DNA of 17,764 nt from Opitutia bacterium (GCA_025363025.1 JANYEO010000072.1:1-17764); one strand, 5' to 3'; positions 1-6,925 are shown, counted from the stretch's first letter. The notes: a model not told the origin generated them from the letters alone. A program made the numbers and translations.

Positions 1-144
1 CGTGGATCGGCTATTACAAGGGCCTTAAAGGCAGACTTTAGATACCATAAACCCCTGTCAACCGGAGCTGCGAGGGGTTTGTGGGGCGCTATTGCCTGTG
101 TGTTTTCTATCGGGGTAAACACAAACGGGATCAATAAAGGCTAG
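1..144 (+). CDS. C-terminal end of an unidentified protein (cut by window edge)
   Basis: Frame 1 is open from the first base to a TAG at 142-144, giving 47 residues. The composition is protein-like: a basic start, then a Gly/Ala-rich hydrophobic stretch (GLWGAIACVFSIGV) and a polar Asn-rich tail. The other plus frames close quickly. An open run of this length at a window edge can arise by chance, so this is a tentative call. I do not recognise the family. If real, the gene converges on the GPP34 gene, with a repeat element between them. An imperfect hairpin (45-56 with 73-84) lies inside it and is more simply explained as coding sequence than as a structured RNA. Confidence 0.4.
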   Translation, partial: RGSAITRALKADFRYHKPLSTGAARGLWGAIACVFSIGVNTNGINKG

Positions 145-184
145 AAGGCCTAAGGGATATTTCTATATGAGACTACCGCATAAC

Positions 185-310
185 GAGACCGCTTGCCGAA
201 TGCTTTGATTTTTAGATGATTGCGAGCGAGGCGCACGTAAGCCTACTAAAGGTAGGTGCGTACGCCGAACGTAGTAAGGGCTGAAAATCATGCATTCTGC
301 AAGTGGTCTC
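185..310. repeat. Short-class (126 bp) inverted-repeat element, copy 1
   Basis: The left end GAGACCGCTTGCCGAATGC (185-203) is matched in inverted orientation by the right end GCATTCTGCAAGTGGTCTC (292-310) with two mismatches. Inside, the arms continue with a TTTGATTTT-like stretch and the centre holds a second imperfect hairpin (about 230-267). The copy at 12403-12528 has the same length and ends. A further degenerate end, TGAGACTACCGCATAAC (168-184), abuts the left edge in tandem. No transposase is present, so this looks like a non-autonomous MITE or Correia-like repeat. It fills the gap between two convergent genes, and its last base is part of the GPP34 stop codon. Confidence 0.8.
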
Positions 311-966
311 TACATGCCTATATTGGCGACGGTAGTAAGGACTGTATTTTGAAATTCCCCCAGAGCGTTGGAAAGGACGTGGTTAATAATCTCGAAGCGG
401 ATTAATTTGCGGATACGGGGCTCGGCCGCTTTTAAATCTTCCGGACTAAAGAGGTGGCTTAGTAAATTGCACACATGGGCAATGCCGATGAGGACGGCTT
501 CGTTTTCCGTAGGGGTACGGCCTTGAAAAAGGATTTCCCGGATGTGCTTTTTGATAGCGGTTGTTTCCGCAATAGAGTGAGCGGGGAAGGTGGGCTCCGT
601 AAAGAACCATAAATAGCGGTAGGAGCCTTGCTCTAAGACGCCTTTTTTAACCAAGTCTTCCAATAAAAGAGGAGTTAAGGCTCCTGTATGGGCTGCAAGA
701 TCTGCCAAGGCGACACTGGCGGCCTCTGAATCCCCTTGAACGGGCAGTAGGGCCATCATTTTGTCTAGAACGGCGTCACCGGTTGGGGCCGGGGTCAACG
801 TCTTCAGCATGCCTTGGTGCAAGCGGACGTGTTCTTTAAAAACAAGCTCCATCAGGAGAGCGCCGGCGATTGCGTAATCTAAATATTGATCCGGCAGGGG
901 ATAAATTTTGCCAGATGTTTCGTTGAGGGCCAAGAGAAGGACTTGTTCTGCGATCCGGATCTCCAT
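310..966 (-). CDS. GPP34 (Golgi phosphoprotein 3-like) domain protein
   Basis: This 218-residue protein fits the GPP34 fold over its whole length. Residues 5-15 (IAEQVLLLALN) resemble the family's N-terminal helix, and residues 30-49 (DYAIAGALLMELVFKEHVRL) match the family's 'GAxLxELxxxGrIxL' element. They are followed by the 'LVKKGVLEQ' segment and an Arg-containing 'PTENEAVLIGIAHVCNLL' helix. In eukaryotes GOLPH3/Vps74 binds phosphatidylinositol-4-phosphate and retains Golgi glycosyltransferases. Bacterial members exist but their function is unsettled, and membrane peripheral binding is an inference. There is no signal peptide or membrane segment. The TAG stop (312-310) uses the terminal base of the adjacent repeat element, so the C-terminus may have been altered by its insertion. 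No Shine-Dalgarno precedes the ATG. Confidence 0.75.
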   Translation of the reverse strand: MEIRIAEQVLLLALNETSGKIYPLPDQYLDYAIAGALLMELVFKEHVRLHQGMLKTLTPAPTGDAVLDKMMALLPVQGDSEAASVALADLAAHTGALTPLLLEDLVKKGVLEQGSYRYLWFFTEPTFPAHSIAETTAIKKHIREILFQGRTPTENEAVLIGIAHVCNLLSHLFSPEDLKAAEPRIRKLIRFEIINHVLSNALGEFQNTVLTTVANIGM

Positions 967-1253
967 AGTAGTGTGAGTGAGCTTGAGGGTGAGGCTAAAG
1001 CTGGATTATGGGTGAAAAAAGAAAAGGGTGTTACAGGTTAAATAATCTGCCTGATGAGCCGATATAGGTAGATTATAACTAGCTATGATTATTATAAAGC
1101 AGATTAAGCACTGGGCACTTAATATAAGAGACTTTGCTTTTGATAGATCGTAATGCAAATGTTTTCTTCCGTTTATAAAGGAAATCATGGTAGATTAAAG
1201 ATAACCGGGAGGTTTTCCCCTCAAAAGCGGTTATAATTTTTATTTTAAGCCTT
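967..1253. other. Divergent intergenic region
   Basis: This 287-base spacer separates the GPP34 gene (minus) from the 171-residue gene (plus), so both promoters should lie here. It is AT-rich around 1060-1240. I see no convincing -35/-10 pair, RNA gene or terminator. The short reading frames in it do not look protein-coding. Confidence 0.4.
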
Positions 1254-1769
1254 ATGCCTGATGTTACCCCATTTGCTTTTATTGCTACTGTAGAGGCTGT
1301 TCTTTTGCAAAAAACCAAAGCTAAGCCTTTGTTTGTGGGTTCTACTTTTCGTGTTGAACGGTTACTGGATTTTATTGAACAAAAAGCGATGTTACGGGCT
1401 ATTCGTACGGAAGGGGGTGAAGATATTGCTGTAGGTAGTTGCAATGTGGAAGCTGTGAGCGCGCGCGAAAAAGGGTTAACCGTTTTTCAAGGCAGTATAA
1501 CGGCTCCTGAAGCGGGGCATAGTCAGAAGTTGTTTGTTCTTTTAAAAAACAAGCAGGACCTTATCCGTGAGGCGGAGCGGGTGGTGGGTATCCTCCTTCG
1601 TTTTTGGGGGATTGAGGAGAGGGTGGCGGTAGAAGCATTGCCTGTGGCTGCTTTAAGGCAAGAGACAGTAACGGTGGCAGGGGTGAGTGAGGCAGTAGCG
1701 GTTGCAGAGCGCGAAATAGTGCCGGAGGCCTTAGATGAGGTACCGATGGTAGATGGGCCTGTCATCTGA
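1254..1769 (+). CDS. Hypothetical protein with acidic C-terminus
   Basis: This is a 171-residue protein that I do not recognise. The first 125 residues look like a compact alpha/beta domain: a hydrophobic start (FAFIATVEAVLL), a 'KPLFVGSTFRVERLLDFIEQKAMLRAI' segment, and a Leu/Phe-rich helix ending in 'AERVVGILLRFWG'. The last 45 residues are Ala/Val/Glu-rich and probably disordered. There is no signal peptide or membrane helix. The ATG at 1254 is the first in frame and has no Shine-Dalgarno. The reading continues in a second frame as an equally acidic peptide (see 1753-1884), so the protein may originally have been about 43 residues longer. Its only clear neighbour relation is divergence from the GPP34 gene. 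Confidence 0.6.
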   Translation: MPDVTPFAFIATVEAVLLQKTKAKPLFVGSTFRVERLLDFIEQKAMLRAIRTEGGEDIAVGSCNVEAVSAREKGLTVFQGSITAPEAGHSQKLFVLLKNKQDLIREAERVVGILLRFWGIEERVAVEALPVAALRQETVTVAGVSEAVAVAEREIVPEALDEVPMVDGPVI

Positions 1770-1884
1770 TGAAGCCTCATTGGTTAATGAGCAAGAGGAG
1801 GAGTCGCCAGAGATATTAGAAGAGGCAGAAACGGAAGGAGCTGCAGGCGTTGTGTGCTTCTATTGTAAGACGTTGTGGTATTAG
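1753..1884 (+). pseudogene. Acidic 43-codon frame: overlapping small ORF or frameshifted tail of the preceding gene
   Basis: In frame with the ATG at 1753 the sequence reads 43 codons to a TAG at 1882-1884. The peptide is strongly acidic (EQEEESPEILEEAETEG) and ends with a short Cys/aromatic tail (VVCFYCKTLWY). It overlaps the last 17 bases of the previous ORF. The bias matches the tail of that ORF (VPEALDEVP), which suggests that a single-base shift between 1753 and 1769 has split one reading frame. A stop in this frame at 1750-1752 limits where the shift could be. A real translationally coupled small gene is the alternative. Its end meets the minus-strand gene at 1881. Confidence 0.35.
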
Positions 1885-2435
1885 CGCCCGATGTTAGCAA
1901 AGAAACCCCGGCGTGCCTGATACTCAGTCCATATATAGTAAGTGTATGTAGTGAAAGTGAGTGCAGCTAAAGTGGAAATGAGGGCTCTTTTATATGTAGA
2001 TGTTGTTTGAGTGGGTTCTGTTGATTCTAGGGCTTTTGTGTTAAAGTGGTTGTTAGCTGTAGCTTCTTTGTATTTAGCAATTCTTTCTTTGCACTCTGGG
2101 CTAAGAAAATCGGGATCTAATTGTTGATTGTTGAAAAGCTCTTGGGCCTCGCCAAGTAAGGCTTTTGAGTGAGCTAATTCTTTGTAGCTGCGTATAAACG
2201 GTGAACCTGCAGGAGCTTTTTCTATAGTTTCAATAATGACTTCTAATAGAGCGATCTGCGTTGAGGTGATTTTTGTATAGCAACTGAAGATCGTATCGTA
2301 AAAAGGGTACGCTAGATAAGCCATTGCTACCCCATGAGCTTGGTCGAATTCTTGAGCGAGTTGCTCAAGACTCTCTCGGTTTTGCTCTCCTTCGCAATAA
2401 GCTTTGTATTTGAGATCGAGAAGGTTTTTAAACAC
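1881..2435 (-). CDS. Hypothetical tail-anchored membrane protein
   Basis: This 184-residue protein of unknown family starts at a GTG. Residues 1-125 are mainly helical and polar. Residues 135-148 form a Thr/Ser/Pro-rich linker (TEPTQTTSTYKR). Residues 150-169 (ALISTLAALTFTTYTYYIWT) are a single hydrophobic segment followed by a short basic tail (EYQARRG), giving a tail-anchor topology. There is no N-terminal signal peptide. It lies in DNA visibly richer in A+T than the flagellar and T3SS genes, together with the next gene, which hints at separate acquisition. A secreted membrane-targeted effector is possible in a T3SS region, but nothing in the sequence proves it. Confidence 0.6.
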   Translation of the reverse strand: MFKNLLDLKYKAYCEGEQNRESLEQLAQEFDQAHGVAMAYLAYPFYDTIFSCYTKITSTQIALLEVIIETIEKAPAGSPFIRSYKELAHSKALLGEAQELFNNQQLDPDFLSPECKERIAKYKEATANNHFNTKALESTEPTQTTSTYKRALISTLAALTFTTYTYYIWTEYQARRGFFANIGR

Positions 2436-2643
2436 TGCTTGTCAATGTTTATTTTGTTTTTGTGGATAAATTTATTTACAGAAAAAAGCAAATCCTGGTT
2501 CCTGGCGTGTTAAGGTAGGGATCGTAATATCGGAAAGAGTATGAGGTGATGTATGAGTTTCTTAAAATCAAAACATTATGTAATTTGCCATTTTTTACTT
2601 AGAAAAAGCTTGCTTTGTTGATCAATTAAGGCGTTCATTTTTA

Positions 2644-2667
2644 TTGATTTATTGATTTATCGATTTA
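2644..2667 (+). repeat. Three tandem octamers (TTGATTTA) upstream of the exported-protein gene
   Basis: Units at 2644-2651 and 2652-2659 are identical (TTGATTTA), and 2660-2667 differs by one base (TCGATTTA). The array ends 21 bases before the ATG of the downstream gene. Each unit carries a -35-like TTGATT, and an AT-rich stretch (TATTAAAAT) follows. The array could set promoter spacing or bind a regulator. A change in copy number would move the elements by 8 bp. Confidence 0.55.
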
Positions 2668-2688
2668 TTAAAATTAATTCCGTAACCC

Positions 2689-3447
2689 ATGAAATCATTA
2701 TATTCAATATTCGCTGTTTGTGCATTAACCGCAGGTGCGGTCGTATCTAATGGTAGCCCTTATGTATATGAGGAAGCTGCTCAAGTAGATACTGGTTTTC
2801 ACTCTTTTTATGACGCATTAGAGAGTGGGAATGTTGAGAATGTCATTCAATTAATGACTAGCTCGCTTGAAGCTGAAAATATCATAGCTTCGATTGAAAG
2901 ACTTCAAAGTGAAGTTATAGATAGATCTTTTATATTAAAGACATCAGATGATGTGAATACGTTGAAAGAGTTTGTCGAACAAGATTATGCAACTTACTTA
3001 GTAGTAAAAGATTTTTTTACGACGCGGAATCAAGACTCCAAATTGGGACGTTCTTTCATGGCTCGTAAGGGAATGCCTAGGGGAGAGGGCTCCGGTCGAG
3101 AGGATTTGACAATGCTGTTAAGAGTTATAGGTCTGTTAACGCCTGTGAAGACGTTGGCAGAAGCTTGTTTGTTGATATCTTTAGATAATATTGAGATAGA
3201 CGTAGACATCAAGCATGCGATCACTAACTTTGTGCAAACTTTAGTGTGTAAGACAAGGAAGGTTCGCTCTTCACGCTATTGTGGCGAGAAGTGGCACGGG
3301 GGAGCTAGGGCGTGCCATATAGGCAAGCATCTTCCGGTGTCTTTATTGTTTGATACAGTTGCTGAAAATTATTTTAATCCAAAAAATGAGGATACTCAAA
3401 GTGAAGAATGCTGGGTGCTTTTTGCTTTATTGAGCTACTTCATATAA
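2689..3447 (+). CDS. Sec-exported hypothetical protein with conserved-looking cysteines
   Basis: This 252-residue protein has a clear signal peptide: MKSL, then a hydrophobic core to about residue 20 and a probable cleavage near residues 20-23 (VVSNGS). The mature part is helical and acidic in its first 110 residues, then basic around 118-137 (MARKGMPRGEG). Cysteines at 160, 187, 198, 209 and 241 could form disulfides outside the cytoplasm, three of them within the basic segment SSRYCGEKWHGGARACH. I do not recognise a family. The gene is AT-richer than the main operon and stands alone, divergent from the tail-anchored gene and convergent with sctV. No Shine-Dalgarno precedes the ATG. Confidence 0.65.
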   Translation: MKSLYSIFAVCALTAGAVVSNGSPYVYEEAAQVDTGFHSFYDALESGNVENVIQLMTSSLEAENIIASIERLQSEVIDRSFILKTSDDVNTLKEFVEQDYATYLVVKDFFTTRNQDSKLGRSFMARKGMPRGEGSGREDLTMLLRVIGLLTPVKTLAEACLLISLDNIEIDVDIKHAITNFVQTLVCKTRKVRSSRYCGEKWHGGARACHIGKHLPVSLLFDTVAENYFNPKNEDTQSEECWVLFALLSYFI

Positions 3448-3478
3448 GGGATACAGAAATCTTTGCTTTTTAATATAA

Positions 3479-3506
3479 GCCCTGTTTTTTAAGAAAAAGG
3501 CAGGGC
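3479..3506. terminator. Hairpin between convergent genes
   Basis: GCCCTG (3479-3484) pairs with CAGGGC (3501-3506), and the arms extend through a T-run facing an A-run around a short loop. It lies 31 bases after the exported-protein stop and touches the edge of the long repeat element. No clean T-tract follows on the plus strand, so terminator function is uncertain. Confidence 0.3.
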
Positions 3507-3713
3507 ATTATGAGACCGCTGCATAATGGCGTTGCTAAATCAAACATAGAAAAAATTCGAATTTTAAAACTCGGGATTATAAAAAGACTGATTGCAGAAT
3601 GCTTTGATTTTGAGGAATTTGTAGGACGGAGTGACGAGTGTACATACGGTACTCGAGGAACGACAACCGACCAAAAACTCAAAAGAAAGGCATTATGCAG
3701 CGGTCTCATAATG
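3506..3713. repeat. Long-class inverted-repeat element, copy 2 (23-bp perfect terminal repeats)
   Basis: The left end at 3506-3528 (CATTATG + AGACCGCTG + CATAATG) is repeated exactly, in inverted orientation, at 3691-3713. Counting from the shared GAGACC core the element runs 3512-3707 (196 bp). It has a third, degenerate end inside at about 3584-3602 (AAGACTGATTGCAGAATGC). It can therefore be read as a short-class unit (3584-3707, 124 bp) plus a ~72-bp AT-rich extension closed by another end copy. The copy at 6248-6442 is homologous along its whole length but inverted. The spurious ORFs inside begin MRPLHN because the repeat end translates that way. Confidence 0.85.
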
Positions 3714-3748
3714 TTTGAGCATTCCTCTTTGCCCATAGAGGGTAAAAG

Positions 3749-5833
3749 TTAATTTAATCCGACGCGGCCAAGGGGCTGGAGGGTAATTTCTTCTGTTAGT
3801 TCTTGATGAGAGAGGACGGGGAGCTCGTAGATGTCTTGTTCTATGAGTTTGCGGGTATAGCGGCGCAGATCCATTGACGTTAACAAGACAGGGCGTTGAG
3901 GCAGTTTTGTGATATCGCCTACTTGTTGTTTAATGGCGTTTTGCAATTGTTTGGCAATTTTAGGCTCTAGGGCCAAGTAGCTGCCGGCAGAGGTTTGGCG
4001 AATGGCCTTGCGCATAATTTCTTCTACCTCGGGCTGAAGGAGGTAGACGGCTAAAATATTTTGGCCGGCGCTGTATTTGTAGCTGATGTAGCGTTTAAGC
4101 GCAGCGCGGGAATATTCTGTGAGTAAGACGGGCTCTTTTTCTTTTTGGCCCCAATCGATTAAAGCCTGTAAGATGGCGCGTAAATTGCGGATAGAGACTT
4201 CTTCTTGGACTAAGCGTTGGAAAACTTCTGCAATTTTTTGAACGGGGAGCACACGTTGGACTTCACGGACAATTTCCGCATATTGTTTTTCCATATTCTC
4301 TAGCAGGAAACGCGTTTCTTGAATGCCGATAAAGTCCGCCGCGTAGCGTTTGAGAACGTAAGAGATATGGTAGGCTAAAATTTGAGCGGGATCTAAAAAG
4401 GGCATGCCGGCTCGTTTGAGTTGCTCGGAATAGCTGGCCTCGACCCACGTGGTTTCTACATTGGGAAGGAAGGGGTCCCCCATGACAACGGGGATCCTGA
4501 GCATTTTTAAATTGTCCGCCTGTTCCCTGACTAAGACGTAGCCTGGGCGGATTTCCCCTTGAGAGATAGGGACTTCTTGCAAAAGAATTTGGTACGTGCC
4601 AGCGGCTAGGGTATCGTTAAAACGCAAGTGGATGCCCGGGAAGGGGACGCCTAAATCGTGATACAAGGCTTTGCGGATTTCCATCAAGGCTTCGTTGAGC
4701 TCGTCTGCGGAAATGGCTTCTTGCACATTGGTTGCGACGTCTAACAAGAGGGGGATAGTAACCGAAAAATCCCCTTCTTTTTTGGCTTCTTCTGGGGTTT
4801 GTTTTTGACCATCGCGGGAGAGTCCGGGAATCGTGGGGCCTTTTTTACCGGCTAAGGCCTTGGCTTTTGACATGGTAAAGCCGAGAAGGAAAATACCGAC
4901 TGCAAGTGCGAAAAATTGAGGCTTAGGGAAGCCAGGGACGAGGGCAAAGGCGGCAATAATACCTGAGCCAATTAATAGGGCCTTGGGTTGAGAGAGCAGC
5001 TGTTGGCCAATTTCTGAGCCGAGGCCGCCGGAATTTTCATCTGACGCGACGCGGGTAACGATGATACCAGCTGTAATGGAAATGAGGAGTGCTGGGATTT
5101 GGGTGACCAGGCCGTCCCCAATGGTAAGAATGGAGTAGGTTTTAACAGCTTTGTCCAGGGGCATGCCTTTTTGCAAAATCCCAATGGCAAGGCCTGCTAA
5201 GAGATTGACGGCCACGATGATGAGGCCTGCGATGGCGTCCCCTTTAACGAACTTCATGGCGCCGTCCATAGAGCCGTAGAGCTGATTCTCTTTTTCCAGC
5301 TCGCTCCTGCGTTTACGGGCTTGGTCTATATCGATTGTGCCGGCCCGCATGTCTGCATCGATACTCATTTGTTTGCCGGGCATGGCGTCTAGTGTAAAAC
5401 GTGCGGCGACTTCTGCCACCCGTTCTGCCCCTTTGGTGATAACGATAAATTGAACAATCAGGATGATGGTGAAGATAACCGCACCCACCACAAAGTTGCC
5501 GGCGACAACGAAATTGCCGAAGGTGTTAATAATATCCCCCGCATGTGCTTTAATTAAGATAAGACGCGTCGTCGTAATATTTAACGAGAGCCGAAACAGC
5601 GTGGTAAACAGGAGCATGCTCGGAAAGGTCGAGAAGGCCAGTACCCGCGGAATATAAAGGGACATCATCAGTAAGCAGACTGATAAAGCCAAGTTGACCG
5701 CGAGCAGTGTATCCAATAGCCAAGGCTCGATCGGGATGACCATCAAAGCGATGATCATGACCACGAGTAAGGCTAGCGCTATATCGTTATAACGAGTGAG
5801 CTTATTTATCCATTCTTCAATTAATTTTAGCAT
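3749..5833 (-). CDS. sctV: T3SS export-gate protein SctV (FHIPEP family)
   Basis: This 694-residue protein is the inner-membrane export gate of a type III secretion apparatus and is full length for the family. The N-terminal half has the expected cluster of membrane helices (about 18-35, 39-59, 104-132, 200-219, 240-260, 285-300, 304-320). The conserved cytoplasmic loop at 134-166 contains KGAERVAEVAARF and GKQMSIDADMRAG. The C-terminal nonamer-ring domain (about 355-690) contains VSIRNLRAILQALIDWG and ends with VLSHQEL...LQPLGRV. The reading 'VQFIVITKGAERVAEV', where flagellar FlhA typically has 'NFVVITKGAGRIAEV', places it with injectisome SctV (LcrD/CdsV). It starts one base after the TPR gene's stop (TAA-C-ATG), so translation is probably coupled. 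It is the last gene of the minus-strand array. Confidence 0.95.
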   Translation of the reverse strand: MLKLIEEWINKLTRYNDIALALLVVMIIALMVIPIEPWLLDTLLAVNLALSVCLLMMSLYIPRVLAFSTFPSMLLFTTLFRLSLNITTTRLILIKAHAGDIINTFGNFVVAGNFVVGAVIFTIILIVQFIVITKGAERVAEVAARFTLDAMPGKQMSIDADMRAGTIDIDQARKRRSELEKENQLYGSMDGAMKFVKGDAIAGLIIVAVNLLAGLAIGILQKGMPLDKAVKTYSILTIGDGLVTQIPALLISITAGIIVTRVASDENSGGLGSEIGQQLLSQPKALLIGSGIIAAFALVPGFPKPQFFALAVGIFLLGFTMSKAKALAGKKGPTIPGLSRDGQKQTPEEAKKEGDFSVTIPLLLDVATNVQEAISADELNEALMEIRKALYHDLGVPFPGIHLRFNDTLAAGTYQILLQEVPISQGEIRPGYVLVREQADNLKMLRIPVVMGDPFLPNVETTWVEASYSEQLKRAGMPFLDPAQILAYHISYVLKRYAADFIGIQETRFLLENMEKQYAEIVREVQRVLPVQKIAEVFQRLVQEEVSIRNLRAILQALIDWGQKEKEPVLLTEYSRAALKRYISYKYSAGQNILAVYLLQPEVEEIMRKAIRQTSAGSYLALEPKIAKQLQNAIKQQVGDITKLPQRPVLLTSMDLRRYTRKLIEQDIYELPVLSHQELTEEITLQPLGRVGLN

Positions 5834-5834
5834 G

Positions 5835-6215
5835 TTATAAGCGAGCGCCGGCGGAGGCTAATGCGGGTGAAAGGGGTTGGACCTGCGTGCGTCTTTGTTC
5901 TTCTAAAAAGTCGATCAGCAGTTGTTGGGAGAGGGCTTCTTCTCCTAAATGCCAGAGGGCTTTGCTGGTTAAAAGGCGCCCGAAGTAACGTTTGGCCGCG
6001 GATTTTGCTAGGCTTTCTGCAAGTAAGGCTTCTTCTTTGGCGGCTTGGTATTCGCCCATTTGAATATAGATATAGGCACGGGCCAAGGGGTACTCGGCCT
6101 CTCCGGGATAAAGCCGCTTGAGGGCAAGGTACAGGATGAGGGCCCGTTCGTACTTTGCATTTTGCATAAAAGTGTACGCCAGGACATTGAGGTAGGCTTT
6201 TTGTTTTGCTGTCAC
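5835..6215 (-). CDS. TPR protein, candidate T3SS chaperone SctY
   Basis: This 126-residue protein is almost entirely helical. About three tetratricopeptide-like units lie in residues 5-107, for example YLNVLAYTFMQNAKYERALILYLALKRLYPG and YPLARAYIYIQMGEYQAAKEEALLAE. The tail is short and disordered. No signal peptide or membrane helix is present. Small TPR proteins immediately upstream of sctV are YscY/SctY in Ysc-type systems, where SctY binds SctX and SctV to start export. Size, fold and one-base spacing to sctV all agree. SctG or a general TPR chaperone is the alternative. The start is GTG with no Shine-Dalgarno. A repeat element lies directly upstream and separates it from the candidate sctX. 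Confidence 0.65.
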   Translation of the reverse strand: MTAKQKAYLNVLAYTFMQNAKYERALILYLALKRLYPGEAEYPLARAYIYIQMGEYQAAKEEALLAESLAKSAAKRYFGRLLTSKALWHLGEEALSQQLLIDFLEEQRRTQVQPLSPALASAGARL

Positions 6216-6247
6216 GCTAAAGAGGGGTGTTTTAGCCTAGCATGAGG

Positions 6248-6442
6248 AAGACCGCTGCATAATGCATGATTTATGAGTTTTTGATCGGTTGTTGCTTCTT
6301 AAGTACCGTATGTACATTCGTCGCTTCGTCCTACAAATTCCTCAAAATTAAAGCATTCTGCATGGGGCCTCTTCATAATCCGCTGGGGTTGGAAATTAGA
6401 ATATTCGATACTTTATTTAAAAACGTATTATGCAGCGGTCTT
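6248..6442. repeat. Long-class inverted-repeat element, copy 3
   Basis: The ends AAGACCGCTGCATAATG (6248-6264) and ATTATGCAGCGGTCTT (6427-6442) are inverted copies. The body matches the reverse complement of the copy at 3506-3713 along its length, including the shared segments GAGTTTTTGATCGGTTGT, GTACCGTATGTACA and CCTACAAATTCCTCAAAAT. An internal degenerate end (GCATTCTGCATGGGGCCTC, 6353-6371) closes a 124-bp short-class unit. The element occupies most of the 263-bp gap between the sctX and sctY candidates. Its right end runs into TTTTTT on the plus strand, giving a hairpin-plus-T arrangement that could affect read-through. Confidence 0.85.
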
Positions 6443-6478
6443 TTTTGGTCGCAAGTGTTTTTGATAAAGTGGGTTTTA

Positions 6479-6898
6479 TTAAGCGGGGCGTAAAGCATTG
6501 GCCCCGGAATCTAAAATGGCAAAATTAGCTTCATTATCTGGCAGGATGGATTGAAGGGCTTGGACTAGCCAATCGCTGCCATCGGTATCTTTGAGTTGTT
6601 CCACTAAATCCGCTGAGGGGTTTTTAAATAAGGCATTTACGCTTTGGCCGACGCTATTGTACTCTCCCCTGAGGAGGATGTCTTGATGGGGGCCGAGATC
6701 TGGCTGGAGGACTTTGAGCGCGCGGTTTTGAACGGTAGGGGCCGTTTTAGCATATTCTAGAGAAGGGGAGAGGCCTTCATCGCTCGGTAGCAAGGAGCTT
6801 GAGTTTGTAGGGAGTCCTTGCCCGAGTGAGGCAATGGATTGATTCGTCATTACCCGGGCGATGCCGGTTGAGAGAAAATTGGCAGGGATATTGGCCAT
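6479..6898 (-). CDS. Small secreted-type T3SS protein, candidate SctX
   Basis: This is a 139-residue soluble protein with a Ser/Asn/Gln-rich, probably disordered N-terminal half and a helical C-terminal half (about 84-120, QSVNALFKNPSADLVEQLKD and WLVQALQSILP). There is no Sec signal, as expected for a T3SS-exported protein. The arrangement GLP...LLPSDEGLSPSLEYAKTAPTVQ (residues 28-57) resembles the YscX pattern of a GLP motif, a LPPDG-like turn, a PxLE segment and a hydrophobic C-terminal helix. I judged this from memory of the family and not by alignment. The position fits better still: the next two genes are a TPR protein and sctV, the yscX-yscY-lcrD order. A different small T3SS substrate is the alternative. 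Confidence 0.5.
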   Translation of the reverse strand: MANIPANFLSTGIARVMTNQSIASLGQGLPTNSSSLLPSDEGLSPSLEYAKTAPTVQNRALKVLQPDLGPHQDILLRGEYNSVGQSVNALFKNPSADLVEQLKDTDGSDWLVQALQSILPDNEANFAILDSGANALRPA

Positions 6899-6925
6899 GG
6901 GGGGTAGAGAGGGAACTAAAGGAGT

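Noticed and set aside
45..84. Hairpin CCATAAACCCCT / AGGGGTTTGTGG as a terminator or structured RNA
   Set aside because: It has a 16-base loop and no T-run, and lies inside a frame that is open from the window edge to 144.
1006..1444. Minus-strand reading frames at 1006-1188 and 1079-1444
   Set aside because: Low-complexity composition, overlap with the better plus-strand gene at 1254, and no family resemblance.
3470..3752. ORFs on both strands across the element (both include MRPLHN)
   Set aside because: The common start comes from translating the inverted terminal repeat. The frames cross the repeat and do not resemble protein.
6266..6493. 75-codon plus-strand ORF
   Set aside because: Lies mostly within the long repeat element, Cys/Phe-rich by chance, no start signal.
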